From positions 57,669,980-57,733,979 of the forward strand of contig NC_068575.1 of the NCBI RefSeq assembly GCF_025698545.1: 64,000 bases of DNA. Reading direction: 5' to 3'. The notes below the pieces were generated by a model. The model had not been told where the DNA came from and searched no databases. It saw only the letters and a list, made by a program, of their open reading frames with translations. The first letter of the stretch is position 1, and each line of letters starts with the position of its first letter. Origin of the DNA: Gossypium raimondii. Taxonomy: Eukaryota; Streptophyta; Magnoliopsida; Malvales; Malvaceae. This document shows positions 20,529-31,412 of this stretch, in pieces. The translations under genes were made by a program, and so were the position numbers.

Positions 20529-21838
20529 CTTTCGAACTCCAATTCACAGCTCTTTTATATCTTCAAATCTCAATATCCAAAATCATATCAAATATATATT
20601 AATCAACAATATCTACACTATCCAAGTCTTTTTTACGTAAATCTCAAACTTTTTTACACGCAACAGCAATCGAATACCATAACATTTGTGAGCATTTCAA
20701 CTAAATCAAAAGTTACTAAGGCCTATTGCTTTTTCTTTAAGCAAAAGCAATAATGTTCAAGAATTAGAAGTCGAAATTTTTAACTCTCTTAAATAACAAA
20801 ATCCACAAAATGGCTTCATAGAAATGTTGAAGATGCAACAAACGATACTCTCTAGAAAGGAATTATAATCCCAACAAAAATGAAACAATTTTTCTAGAAA
20901 TTCACAGGGAAAGATACAAAAATCCAAGAGATACCCACAAAAGGTAATCAATCCCGAAAATCATAACAACAGAAAGATCATTAGAAGAACTTAATTGTTT
21001 TAGAGCATAATAAAATTCAAATCAAAACAACCCATAAACAAAAAATAGAAAATGGGTTAATTTCATCATGATCTTCAGTCTAACTAGATCAATCCCGGAA
21101 ATCATAACAATAAAAAAGATCACCTTTTCCAAAGAACCCAATTTATTTTGCAGAATAATTAATCCAAATCAATACAACCCAGAATTCAAAAATTCCAAAA
21201 TGCGTTCATGTCATAAGATCTTCAGTCTAGAAACTATGGATCTAAATCGAACTTATATTACAAATAACAAAACAGATCTGAAGATAAGATAATACATGTG
21301 AGTTAACAGCAAAATGAGTGAAGAATTAAAGAATAAAATAAGAAATTTAAATGACCTGATCGAGAGAGAGAGATTAGGGGTGTTATGGTAAAGGCCAAGC
21401 TAGAGATCAGCTCTGAAATTGTTAAAATTTTGAGCGACAGAGAAAACTAAAGAATTGTACTGAATTATTAAAATATATACATACATTGAACACTATTTCT
21501 GACCTGTTGTGTTTGGACACATTGATTGTTTTAACCCAATTATGAACAAATATTTACCCCAAACTAATCCACCTGAAATATCATTTTACGTTTGGACCCA
21601 AAAAAATTTAAATGAATTTTCCGAAGCACTTGAATCAACTAATGCCGAAGCATGTTTAGAACTTTGTGGGGGAGAATGCTTTTTGAGGTAACATGAAAAA
21701 CAAATTAAATGTGATATGAAATAAAATTATATTTATATTAGTTTTTTTTATCCGTGTATAAAATAATAATAAATTAATGTTTTAAAATAATAGTTACACG
21801 TAATTAATATAATATACTCAAAATTCAAAGAAAATCTC
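20529..21838 (-). promoter_or_regulatory. SEC13 5' leader with probable leader intron, plus upstream flank
   Basis: Reading the minus strand, a CT-rich leader exon (about 21358-21450, CTCTCTCTCGATCAG) ends at a GT donor, and an acceptor GGAG lies about 8-9 bases before the start codon. That would make a leader intron of about 0.8 kb. Arabidopsis SEC13 genes also place an intron before the start codon (from memory). 21451-21838 is AT-rich flank with nothing recognisable. The intron is inferred from consensus only. Confidence 0.45.
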
Positions 21839-22081
21839 AATTACTCAGATAATCATGCTTAAGAACAAATTAAAAATTATGCTTCCATATACTTTAAAAT
21901 ATATTTTATCACAATTAAGCAAAACAAATATACATAGACAGTAAAATTAATTATTTTACTAAACCAAAATCAAATACATTGTAATACCCAATTTTAGCCT
22001 GGCTCACATATGGAAACATAATTTTTGAGGATATGCAATCTTATATATGATATGCAATCCTAGATATGATATATGCAATCT

Positions 22082-22284
22082 TAGATATGATGTATAATCT
22101 TAGATATGATATGCAATCTTAGAAGATATGATTTTGTAATCTTAGAGATACCCTTTAATCTCAGCCGTTGATGTAATTGTGCATCTTAGATATGATGTAT
22201 AATCTTAGATATGATATGCAATCTTAGAAGATATGATTTTGTAATCTTAGAGATACCCTTTAATCTCAGCCGTTGATGTAATTG
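22082..22284 (+). repeat. 105-bp direct tandem duplication inside the solo LTR
   Basis: The block from ATGATGTATAATCTTAGAT to CAGCCGTTGATGTAATTG is repeated with an offset of 105 bp and almost no change. Just upstream (22030-22130) shorter units of the form ATATGATATGCAATCTTAG repeat several times. The location, just 5' of the LTR TATA box, is where LTR enhancers usually lie. Confidence 0.85.
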
Positions 22285-22314
22285 ATCTGTACCGTTGGAT
22301 TTGGGGAGGCTCAA

Positions 22315-22324
22315 CTATAAATAG
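22315..22324 (+). promoter_or_regulatory. TATA box of the solo LTR
   Basis: CTATAAATAG is followed about 20-30 bp later by the probable start of transcription near CCTCTCCCTTCATTG and an A/G-rich leader. This is the typical U3/R boundary of a plant LTR. Any transcript would run rightwards toward the 3' end of the MMP pseudogene, that is antisense to it. Confidence 0.6.
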
Positions 22325-24924
22325 AGGCCTCTCCCTTCATTGCAAAAAAAAGGGGGGGGAGAAAAGGGAGGAATAAAAAAGAGAACGATTTACAGTTTTT
22401 TAAAGGTGGCTTACTATTTTTTTTCGTTCGATTATTTTTTTACTTATTTACGATTTAAAAAAAGGAGAAAGTGATACCACTGCGAATTTTATTTATTTAT
22501 TTTTTATTTAGCCCCTCCGCCTTTTAATGTTTTTGTAATTAAGTTTTTTATTTTTACCCTTTTATTTATTTTAAATTCAATTTGATCCATTTGAGCGGTA
22601 GCGTTTTAGAGGAGAAGGAAAATTTCCTTCCACCCCTCTATGTAATTCGCGTTCAAATTAGTCCTTTACTTTTATTTATTTATGGATTTACCCATTTTTA
22701 ATTGCAATTCAATTTAAATTTTTTATGTTCTTTTATTTATTTTATTAATTAATAGTGTAATTATTATTATTATTATTTTCATTTTTAAAATCTATATATG
22801 TATATTTTATGAACATACTTATTTTTTTTAGCTAATATTTTCTCATATATATATATATATATACGTATATTTATTTTTTAAAATTTAATTTTGATAATGT
22901 ACTCATTATTTAATTTTTTATCTATGTATATTCCTTTTATATGCACATGTATATATATTTTTAAACGAATATTTTCCTATATTTTTTAATGAATATTTTC
23001 ATATTTATATGTATATATTTACGTTTTTTAAATGATTAAATACTCACTTTTTCTTTTTAAAATATACCTATTTTTATTATTTTATATATGTACGTATAAT
23101 TATATTTTTTCTTTATTTGCATAAGTATATTATGTATTGTATTTATATATAAATCCTATAACCCAAAATTTTATTTGTAAATTATATGTATATTTTAATC
23201 TTCATAATTTTCATGTGTATATTATCGTCTTTTGATCCTTATTTATTTGTTTGCTATCCCATCCATTGTATAATTGTGTTTACATTTAGTATTTTGCATG
23301 TCATGGATTACCTTTTTTTATTTCGTTTATTCATTTGCTTATATTATTTTTATGTCGATGATGTATTTATTATTGTTATTATTATTATTATAGCATTTGT
23401 ATGTATAAAATCACGTTACATCATTTTTTTACTCAAATTTAAAGATATAAATTTTTTAAAATTGAGATAATGTTCGTATTTAGGATTTTCAAGGGAATTG
23501 AGCCCTAACGTATTGGGTTTCGATTTTCTTCGTTAAATCCGACAATCGAGCATTTCTCTTCAATAAAAAAAATAAAAACTCATTATTGGGAATTCAACAC
23601 GTTGTGTCCTAACGTATTGGATGTGACGCATCGATTTCTCGAAATGAAGATTTTTTTAAAAATAATAAAGGAAATATTCCGAGTTTGGGATTTTAAAGGA
23701 ATTGTGCCCTAACGTATTGGGTGTGATTTCTTAAATCTTGGATAAGTGAATGTTCTTTTAAAGTAAAGGAAATATTCCGAGTTTGGGATTCTAGAGGAAT
23801 CATGCCCTAACGTATTGGGTGTGATTTCTTAAATCTTGGTTGAGTGGATGTTCTTTTAAAGTTTTATTGTACTAGTATTTTGGCCCAATTCATTTGGGGA
23901 AAATTAGAATGTTGTGCCCTAACGCATTGGGTGTGGTATCTTCTTTCTCTGAAATAATAAGGGTCTTAATACGTAGCCTTTTAAGTTTTGCTAAGGATTA
24001 CGTTTTTTCCAAATTCTCGACCTTAAGACACTAATTAATTAACTAGGTACCAATTTTGGGCGTTCGAGGTGCTAATCCTTCCTCGTCGTAATCGACTCCG
24101 GATCCGTTTTTCTAAAACTCGTAGACCAAAGCCGTTTTTTTAGGTGATCCAATCACACCCTAATAAAGATTGGTGGCGACTCCCAATTTTAATTTTTTAA
24201 AAGGTCGACAACCTAAAAATTTTGTTTTTCAAAAAAACGGTTTCGACACACATGTAATAGTATTAATAATTGAAATCCTACAGCATAGAAACATTTAGAT
24301 TTAGACGAAATAAAATAAAAGTGATTAAATTGAAATGCATTTGCAATTAAATGATGATCAAATTACTCAGATAATCATGCTTAAGAACAAATTAAAAATT
24401 ATGCTTCCATATACTTTAAAATATATTTTATCACAATTAAGCAAAACAAATATACATAGACAGTAAAATTAATTATTTTTACTAAACCAAAAATCAAACA
24501 CATGTAATAGTATTAATAATTGAAATCCTACAGCATAGAAATAAAATAAAAGTGATTAAATTGAAATGTATTTGCAGTTAAATGATGATCAAATTGAATT
24601 GGGTATCAAACCACACAAGAAACAAAATGAGAAGGATCAAAATACACTCCACCTTTTTAACATAAAAGATATATATATATATAAAAGTAGGGAAGGGAGG
24701 GTCCGTAATATATTTTGGAATCACGGCCAAATATCAACTCTTGATTATTAAAATTTTTCAAGTTTTAGGATTTAAATTTCAGGATTTAAGAGGTTGATAA
24801 TCATGGTTCAGGTAAGATTAAATTTATAAAGATTTCAATTAGTAAAATAAATTTTTGGCTTAGGCAAGTAAGACTTTTATTATTCTCTCCATCGATTTTA
24901 TTCATAAACTACTATAGTTTATTA

Positions 24925-25797
24925 TCAGTTGGAGTACAGAGCTCGTATGCCATCAATATCATCTCCGCCTAGATTCCTTTTGATGGTTCCAGGACTAAAA
25001 TATGCGTACATAATAGCATTTGGGTCCTCACTATGCCCAAGTCCTAAAATATGTCCTATTTCATGAATAGCTACGCTTTCTAAATCGAATTGGTTTTGTC
25101 GTATAGCATTACTAGTACTCCAATTCTCGTCGGCATCGTAATGAAGCCTTCCATCTCGTGGTGCAAACGCATGAGCTAAAACATTTCCCGGGCCATCGAA
25201 CGGGACGTTGTCCCCATGAGAACGACGATGAAATCCCATCACGATATCTGATGGATTGGCTTCTCGAAATGTGAAACTAGAAACAGCAGCCCATTTGTTT
25301 AATGCGCTGGTGGTGATAGGCCTAAATTGTTGATCACTAATCACAAATGCACTAGAACGGAACATGTAAGTCAATTGACGCTTGTTCCATCGAGGCATCC
25401 CATTAAAAAAGCTATAGTTAGCTATCATGCTAAACTTGACATCATCATCTGAGTCGTTAAAAATATCTTGAATGCCACATCGAGGGGTTGACATTTTTTT
25501 CAAGGTATTTGAGTCGATTCTTCCTGTTACCTTGAGACGATAGTATTGTTGGTAAGATTTAAGTGCGGATTCTAACACGTCATCAAAAGAATCGGTGTGG
25601 CTACTACCATTAATGGAATAATATCCAAAAGCTTTCAAATATTGCTTCACTTGATTAAGCCCTTCGAATGTGTATCCTTTTTGAGCTCCCTCCAATAATC
25701 GGAGAGATTTGGAAATTTAGGGTTCGGATTTAACAAATAAAGCTTGTATTATTACAAGAAGAAGCAACAATGCTGAGATTGCAAGCTTGGGAGCCAT
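24925..25797 (-). pseudogene. Plant matrix metalloproteinase (matrixin), unit-1 copy, nonsense-disrupted
   Basis: The frame from the ATG at 25797 encodes a hydrophobic signal peptide (MAPKLAISALLLLLVIIQAL), then meets an in-frame TAA at 25717-25719 (codon 27). The frame then continues open for 265 codons to a stop at 24925. Downstream are the peptidoglycan-binding-like prodomain, cysteine switch PRCGIQD, zinc site HEIGHILGLGH and Met-turn NAIMYA, all intact. The intact paralog at 47065-47946 encodes ...NSESHSRSLQLFEGAQ where this copy has ...KSEP-stop-ISKSLRLLEGAQ, so one mutation may be enough to explain the break. No ATG lies between the stop and the prodomain, so reinitiation would lose secretion. 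The upstream region carries the 2.9-kb nested insertion at 26034-28888. A sequencing error at the stop cannot be excluded. Confidence 0.88.
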
Positions 25798-26194
25798 GGT
25801 TTTATTTGCTATGATTAATTGAAGAAATTTCAATTATTTATATACAAATTTGGTGGTTATTTTTGATAAAACAATTATGTCTACATTAAATATTTTAGTA
25901 CCATATTGATCAATTAAATTAATGAAATTAGGTTTGCCTTGAATTTTACTTTTCGTGCTACAAAATTTAATGACCGGTTAGCTTACTTCTAGATGTAAAT
26001 TTAGATAATATAGTATATTCATTTAACTAAAGATATATATTATTTTGTTATTATCCAGAGAAATGAGGAATTCATTTATATTAATATAAAATAAAATAAT
26101 TTTATAATTTTCATAACTTTTGTCCATAATTATAATATCATACATGAATAAATTATATAAAATTATTTTATTTTATATTAACATAAGTGAATTC

Positions 26195-27473
26195 TGTTAT
26201 AATATAAATAGACAGAGAGTAAAGAACAAAGAAAACGAGAGAGCAAAAGAGAGAGTGTATTTTATTAATCAATCAGAATATTTACAAAACTTCTCCAAAG
26301 TCTTTATGTAGAAGCCCAAATTTGCTGGGCCCATTGTCCAAATAAAATAAAATACAACAAACCCAAAATTCAATCCCAAATTTCAGCAGCAAACCCTAGC
26401 TGGCCGTCGCATGCCTTACGTGGCCTCCTCGTTTGCCACGCCCTCGCACTGCCGCACGCCAGCACCCCACCCACGCGCGTCTGACACCACCTGCAAAATG
26501 AGCAACACGCAATAGCAGAAAAAAACAAATGCAAAACGACAAACAAAACGGGATTAAGCACTTGTAATCGACTATAAATGCCATAAGTCATTGCTTGTAT
26601 ATTTTTCCGGACACCATAGTAATAAAAATATAGATTTTGAATCAGAGAAGGTGACATTTCGTTTTTTAGTATAAAAAGAGAAGGGAAGAAACTTACCTGA
26701 AACACCGTCGGCCGCGTCGTCGGAGATCTCTCCGTCGTCGGAATCGGCCTTGAAAGGTGGGTTTGGGAGTCCTTTTTATTGGCTTTCGGGCCAAGGGTGT
26801 TTGACCTTCGTGGGTGCTTGAAGTGAGACCAAACGCCTCTTTTGTGCTATGCCGCCACCGTGCACGGTGGTGCTACAATGACAATCGGCTGAATCCCATG
26901 ACCGGCGTTTGAAAGAAGGGAGGAGTTGAGAGTATATGAGAGAGTTTTTTTATTTTTTCTTTTGAATAGCGAGAATGGGTTTCAAAACAAAAAATTTGTT
27001 TTTATAAGTGATGCAAAACGGCGTCGTTTAGGGCTGTTTGATGGCCCCAAAGCGGCGCCGATAGGGCTATCCGTGTCGCGACCCGTCCGTCGAGGGATCC
27101 GCGTTTTCCCTCAAGGGATATTTGCGAAATAAGTCCCTTCATCTTTTAGGCGCATTCAATGTAGTTTCTTTTAGTTTTCAATTTGCCTTAAGTTTTGCTT
27201 AGCTTCGGTTTGGTCCATAGACCATGCTGAGATATACCTCAAAGCGGTGCCGTTTAGATGGCATGGGAATATTTCCTTTTGACCTGTATCTCTGGTAGCG
27301 TTTAGATCGAGCCCATTGTCCTTTTTTATTTTTAAATTATGTCGATTAATTTCGTTTTAATTTCAATTTGGTCCTGGGTCCATTCAATTTATTTGTTTAT
27401 TATTGTTATTTAAAAAAAAACAAAACTCTTTTATCTTTGTTTGTTTAAGTTTTATTTATTATTTATTGTAAAC

Positions 27474-27507
<34 letters not shown>

Positions 27508-28848
27508 TTTTCTTTTCCTTTAAATTTTCGTATGTATGTACATTTTCTTCAAAGTTGTTTATACTTTTTCTTATATATATAATATTATTTATTTTAAAAT
27601 TTTTATATTCATTTATTTTAAGTTTTCTTGTATATTGTTTATTTGAACCTTTTATTATTTATTGTTCTTATAAATCATTCATCTTGGATTACTATTTACT
27701 TTAGATTGTTGTATATATATTTTTATATATATATATATATTATATTTTGTTGTATTTTCCTTTGATTAGTAATGTTGATATTTAAATTAGATATATTGTG
27801 TGTTCATTGTCGTTGTGCGTACTATAATTTGCTTATTTGTATCCGTGTATATTTGACATGCATTGATGTATCATTTTATTCATAAATTGTTATGTCATGT
27901 TCCGTTATCATTCAATTTCATTTCATCACTTCAAAGCTACGCTCGATTTTGTACACTCCAATAATAAATCATTGTATTTTGTCCTAAATAAAACAAATGC
28001 ATCTCGTTCGAGTATTGTACTCGCAATTATTCAAAAAGGGTAAAGTTTTAAATTAAGGCAATATTTCGCGTTTGGAAAGTTCGAGAAAACGTGCCCTAAC
28101 GTGCTGGGTTTCGATTCCTCGTTCGACCAAATGGCCAAATACCCTTTTAAACATTCAATAATAAAGGCAATATTTCGTATTTAGAAAATTCGAGAAAATC
28201 GTGCCCTAACTTACTGAGCTTCGATTTTTCTCGCGTTGTTCCTAAATAATCGAATATCCTTTGAAAATTGAAATAAATGAGGTTTAAATAAAAAATAAAA
28301 GGCAAGCTTACTCTCAAAAATACGATGTGTCGTGTCCTAACTTACTGGATGTGACATCTTGTTACTTCGAGATAAGAAGGCATTTTCCATTTTGATTTAT
28401 TCGAGTAATTTTAAAATAACACAACATAAAGAGGGATCGTATTTTTAAATTCTTTTCGAGTTTTAATTTTCGACATCAAGACATTAAGTAATCAACTAGG
28501 TACCAATTTTGGGCGTATCGAGGGTGCTAATCCTTCCTCATGCGTAACCGACTCCCGAACCCGTTTTTCTGAATTTCGTGGACCAAAATTGTTGTTTTAA
28601 TAAAATTAAATCGTTTATTAAAAACAATCACTTTTTGAGGTGATCTGATCACACCTCATCAAAAAAGATCGGTGGCGACTCCCGTTTTCGTTTCCATTTT
28701 TCAAAACTCAATTGGACCCCGTTTTATCCAAAAAATGGTGTCAACACTTTATTTATAGGCATAAGAAAGATAAACGAAGTAGAGATCTACGACTATTAGA
28801 ATTTAAAATACATCAAAATTATTTTGATCTTAATGGACATCCACAACA
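26195..28848 (-). mobile_element. Short solo LTR (Copia or TRIM type), split by a Gypsy solo LTR
   Basis: Read on the minus strand it begins TGTTGTGGATGTCC, has a TATA box (CCTATAAATAAAG) mid-way and ends TTATATTATAACA. Without the nested LTR it is about 210 bp. Flanks are AATTC at 26190-26194 and AATTC at 28850-28854, a 5-bp target duplication with one extra A at 28849. The insertion lies in the arm of the MITE hairpin. The size and sequence style suit a Copia or TRIM LTR; no internal region is present to decide. Confidence 0.78.
26307..28746 (+). mobile_element. Solo LTR, Ty3/Gypsy type (2440 bp), innermost of the nest
   Basis: It begins TGTAGAAGCCC, ends ATGGTGTCAACA, and is flanked by a perfect 5-bp duplication CTTTA (26302-26306 and 28747-28751). 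The 3' third shares motifs with the solo LTR at 21979-24248, including repeated CCTAACttaCTGG phrases (about 28090, 28205, 28335), TGGGCGTATCGAG..GCTAATCC and GGTGGCGACTCCC. It therefore belongs to a related Gypsy family, though the 5' two-thirds differ, including a GC-rich stretch at 26400-26480 absent from the other LTR. It contains a (TA)n run at about 27477-27505. Confidence 0.88.
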
Positions 28849-28888
28849 AAATTCTCATTTCTCTGGATAATAACAAAAATAATATATA

Positions 28889-29180
28889 CGTTGATGATGA
28901 AACTTTTTACATCAAATAAATAAACATTTTCAATTTACTCAAGTTTTAATGTAAAAAATTATAAATGCGTGTATAACTATTTTAATTTTAAAGTAATGTA
29001 AGTGGATTTATGAAAGATAATTTTAATTAATAAATTGATGGAGTTGCTTATTTCAATAAAATAGATAATTTCAAATCAAACATTTAAAATAAGAATTTTA
29101 GAATTATGATTAATATTTTATAATTGAGTGAATATTTATTAAGATCAAAATAAATTTGATATAAATTAGAAGTAGATAAT
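28889..29180. other. Upstream flank of the MMP pseudogene, homologous to 48590-48770
   Basis: After the nested insertion the host sequence resumes (ATAAATGCGTGTATAACTATTTTAATTTT) and aligns with the region beyond the MITE upstream of the intact MMP. This is one of the anchors for the tandem duplication model. No coding content. Confidence 0.65.
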
Positions 29181-30041
29181 GTATACTTTTCATGTATTTA
29201 TTATGTGGTGGAAGTTTTAATTCCATAAGTAGGATTGAGATTTTGCCACATATCATATTTACTTTAAAAATTTAAAATACAACTTAAGAACACTGGCTTT
29301 CACAAGTAAAGTTGAGATTTTGTCAACTATAACTGAAAATGTAAATTTCATATTATTTTTAAACAACAAATATTAACTATATTAAAATTTGATATTGTAA
29401 TATAAAGACTAAATTAATCCATTTAATAACATAAAAAAATGCTACATACATTCCCCTAATAAATGTATTACTCTTAATTTAAGTCAACGAATTTGAAGTA
29501 ACTAACTAACGGCTAATGACAGTAGGGGCACCTAATTTTTGGTAAAGAAAATTAACAATTTGGGGTTATGATTTGTAACACCCCCTAATACTAAACCGTC
29601 ATTGGAACATGGTTACGAGGCATTACCGGACCTATCAGGCAACTTACGAATAATTCATAATTAAAATAACGTTCATAGTATAATTGAATAACTAGATCCT
29701 TATGATGAACTCTCAAAGACTAAAACATGTATTAAAGTAGAACGAAATTTGTTCAAGTATTTCGATTTTTTTTTTTATAAATTTCGACAGCATTTCTGCT
29801 TATTTTCACATAAAACCCCCTGCAATTAAAACATACACAATTTCTTTAATCATCAAAATATAATCTTCATATATTATATATTTGGTATTTGGGGATTATC
29901 AATGATTCCTAAGCTACTTGCATTATAGATTATGTATTTGTTTCTGTTTGTTAGAAGATTTATGTTATTTGATTCAAAAGAGCTCAATAAGATGCTTATT
30001 TCAAGATGATGACACTGTTTATCTTTTAATGTTGATTGCAG

Positions 30042-30352
30042 GTGGAGTGACTTCCATGGATGATTTCTTGAAGGAATTCTTCCCAAAGATATATAGAAGG
30101 AAACAAGCACATCTTCATGAAACTGACTACTGCAAATATGACAACCAGCTCCTCACACTTTTTACGTCTTCGCTCTACTTCGCAGGCCTTGTTTCTACAT
30201 TTGGAGCCTCTTATTTTACTAGAAACAAAGGGCGTCGAGCCAACATTCTTGTTGGTGCAGTTAGCTTCTTCCTAGGAGGAGCTATCAATGCAGGTGCGGT
30301 GAATATCACAATGTTGATCATAGGACGCATTCTTCTTGATGCAGGCATCTAA
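30042..30352 (+). pseudogene. Captured fragment of a STP-type monosaccharide/H+ symporter gene
   Basis: The reading frame encodes GGVTSMDDFLKEFFPKIYRRK...TDYCKYDNQLLTLFTSSLYFAGLVSTFGASY...NKGRR...GAVSFFLGGAINAGAVNITMLIIGRILL. This is the start of exon 2 of plant sugar transport proteins: the first extracellular loop, TM2, the conserved (R/K)xGRR loop and TM3-TM4. A normal intron acceptor (TTGATTGCAG) precedes it, so the copy came from DNA rather than from mRNA. It stops at a TAA (30350-30352) right after TM4, about 100 residues of a roughly 510-residue protein. The upstream 29900-30041 is probably the captured intron. Not functional as a transporter. Confidence 0.88.
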
Positions 30353-30370
30353 ATGTGTTTGGTATTTTAG

Positions 30371-30438
30371 GTATCCAACATTTATTGATGCACTTAGAGA
30401 TTTGGATGATCCTCTTACAATGGTGCACTTGTTTGCAA
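30371..30438 (+). pseudogene. Captured exon fragment of a Pescadillo (PES) gene
   Basis: The frame encodes RYPTFIDALRDLDDPLTMVHLFA, a highly conserved stretch of the Pescadillo N-terminal domain (ribosome biogenesis factor; plant consensus as remembered RYPxFIDALRDLDDCLTMVHLFA). A polypyrimidine/TTTTAG acceptor sits directly before it. It begins only 19 bp after the end of the sugar-transporter fragment, on the same strand. Homology stops after FA. The Cys common at the tenth-from-last position is Pro here. Confidence 0.82.
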
Positions 30439-30957
30439 TGTTAACTTTGAATCTTTGAATCTTTGGATTTAGGATTTGTTTGAATTATTCTTCTAATTAG
30501 TTACTTTTCTCATTTCCTACTGGATACAAATGTGTTTGACTCTGGATATTTTCATCATTTCAGGCAAGAAAGATTGATTTTTATTACAGTCTGATTATGG
30601 TTTTGGTCCCTTTATTATCATTTGATTTTAATATAGTATAATTTGGTTTCTTTAATTTCATAATATTGACGTGAATTTAAAAAAATATGGTAGATATGTG
30701 AATTTATTATTCGTTAGTATTGATTGGAATTTTAGGTGCTCATTTATTTAAACATAATATTTTAATTCTAAATTTAAATTCATTAATTTTATATTTAGCT
30801 TTAAAGTTAAAATTTAATAGAAATTTTAATTTAATTAATAATTTTTATCCTTAAAAGTATATAGTTTAAATTTTAAATTTCAAAAACAAAACATAATATA
30901 ATATTTATCATAGAAATAAATATTATTTAATTAAAATGTTTTTTAAAAGTCATGTTT

Positions 30958-31037
30958 TTAGCGGCGTTTGTCAAAAAGCGCCGCTAAAAGTCATCTTTAT
31001 AGTGGCGTTTGTGGTATAAGAGCCGCTAAAAGTCATG
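30958..31037. repeat. Two imperfect GCGGCG palindromes
   Basis: AGCGGCGTTTGTC...AGCGCCGCTAAAAG is followed by a decayed second unit (AGTGGCGTTTG...GAGCCGCTAAAAG). Each is a short hairpin ending CCGCTAAAAGTCAT. Repeated GCGGCGTTT palindromes are typical of subterminal regions of CACTA-type DNA transposons, so this may mark the edge of a DNA element that captured the neighbouring gene fragments. The assignment is inference. Confidence 0.5.
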
Positions 31038-31412
31038 ATCTTTATGTATTTTTATGTATTTTACACATGTTTATTATCACTACCATACACTTGTCACTAT
31101 TTTAACATTTCACAATATGTAAAATAATAATAGTAATAATAATAATAATAATAATAATTTAATTATTTATCTAATAAATATCTTTAAAATAATAAGTATC
31201 TATTTAATATACAAATAAAAATATATTACAATTGTATATATTTATCTTTTACTCATGTATTATTTAATCATCATTCATTTGGCACAAATACAATATCATG
31301 ATAATAATAATATAAAACCATAATAATGGTTAATAATTATAATAATTATATACATGTAATATTTATATATAACTTAAATAAATCTTGGATTTTAATGCAT
31401 GTATGCCGCCTC

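Larger units (their letters stand above)
21979..24248 (+). mobile_element. Solo LTR, Ty3/Gypsy type (2270 bp)
   Basis: It begins TGTAATACCC and ends GTTTCGACA, with flanks TACAT/CACAT, a 5-bp target duplication with one mismatch. The empty site is preserved in the adjacent tandem copy near 24500-24512. There is no internal region, so this is a solo LTR left by recombination between two LTRs. It carries a TATA box at about 22315, a 105-bp internal tandem duplication, and at least five dispersed copies of CCTAACGTATTGG in its 3' third (about 23500-23940). The 3' end phrase GGTGGCGACTCCC is shared with the solo LTR at 26307-28746, so the two are one lineage. A Tat/Ogre-like affiliation is possible but not shown. 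Confidence 0.88.
21839..24591. repeat. Tandem duplication of about 240 bp of spacer, split by a solo LTR
   Basis: The segment opening AATTACTCAGATAATCATGC occurs at 21839 and again at 24361. Copy 1 is 21839-21978 plus 24249-24360, separated by the solo LTR. Copy 2 is 24361-24591 and lacks a short stretch (ACATTTAGATTTAGACG) present in copy 1. Because copy 2 is uninterrupted it shows the empty insertion site of the LTR. The two copies sit directly downstream of the MMP pseudogene. Confidence 0.85.
26034..28888. mobile_element. MITE-like inverted-repeat element hosting two nested insertions
   Basis: Terminal inverted repeats of about 35 bp match: TATATATTATTTT then GTTATTATCCAGAGAAATGAG at the left (26034-26068), and its reverse complement at 28855-28888. 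A second inverted pair inside (about 26069-26115 against 26150-26194) extends the hairpin. Without the nested elements it would be about 200 bp. Superfamily not determined. It sits in the upstream region of the MMP pseudogene and is absent from the matching place upstream of the intact MMP. Confidence 0.75.

Noticed and set aside
25693..25695. Start of the unit-1 MMP at the residue before EGAQKG
   Set aside because: The codon is TTG, not ATG; plants would not normally start there and the signal peptide upstream matches the paralog.
26370..26705. GC-rich stretch with 111- and 62-codon minus-strand frames (Arg/Cys-rich)
   Set aside because: It lies wholly inside the Gypsy solo LTR; no domain seen.
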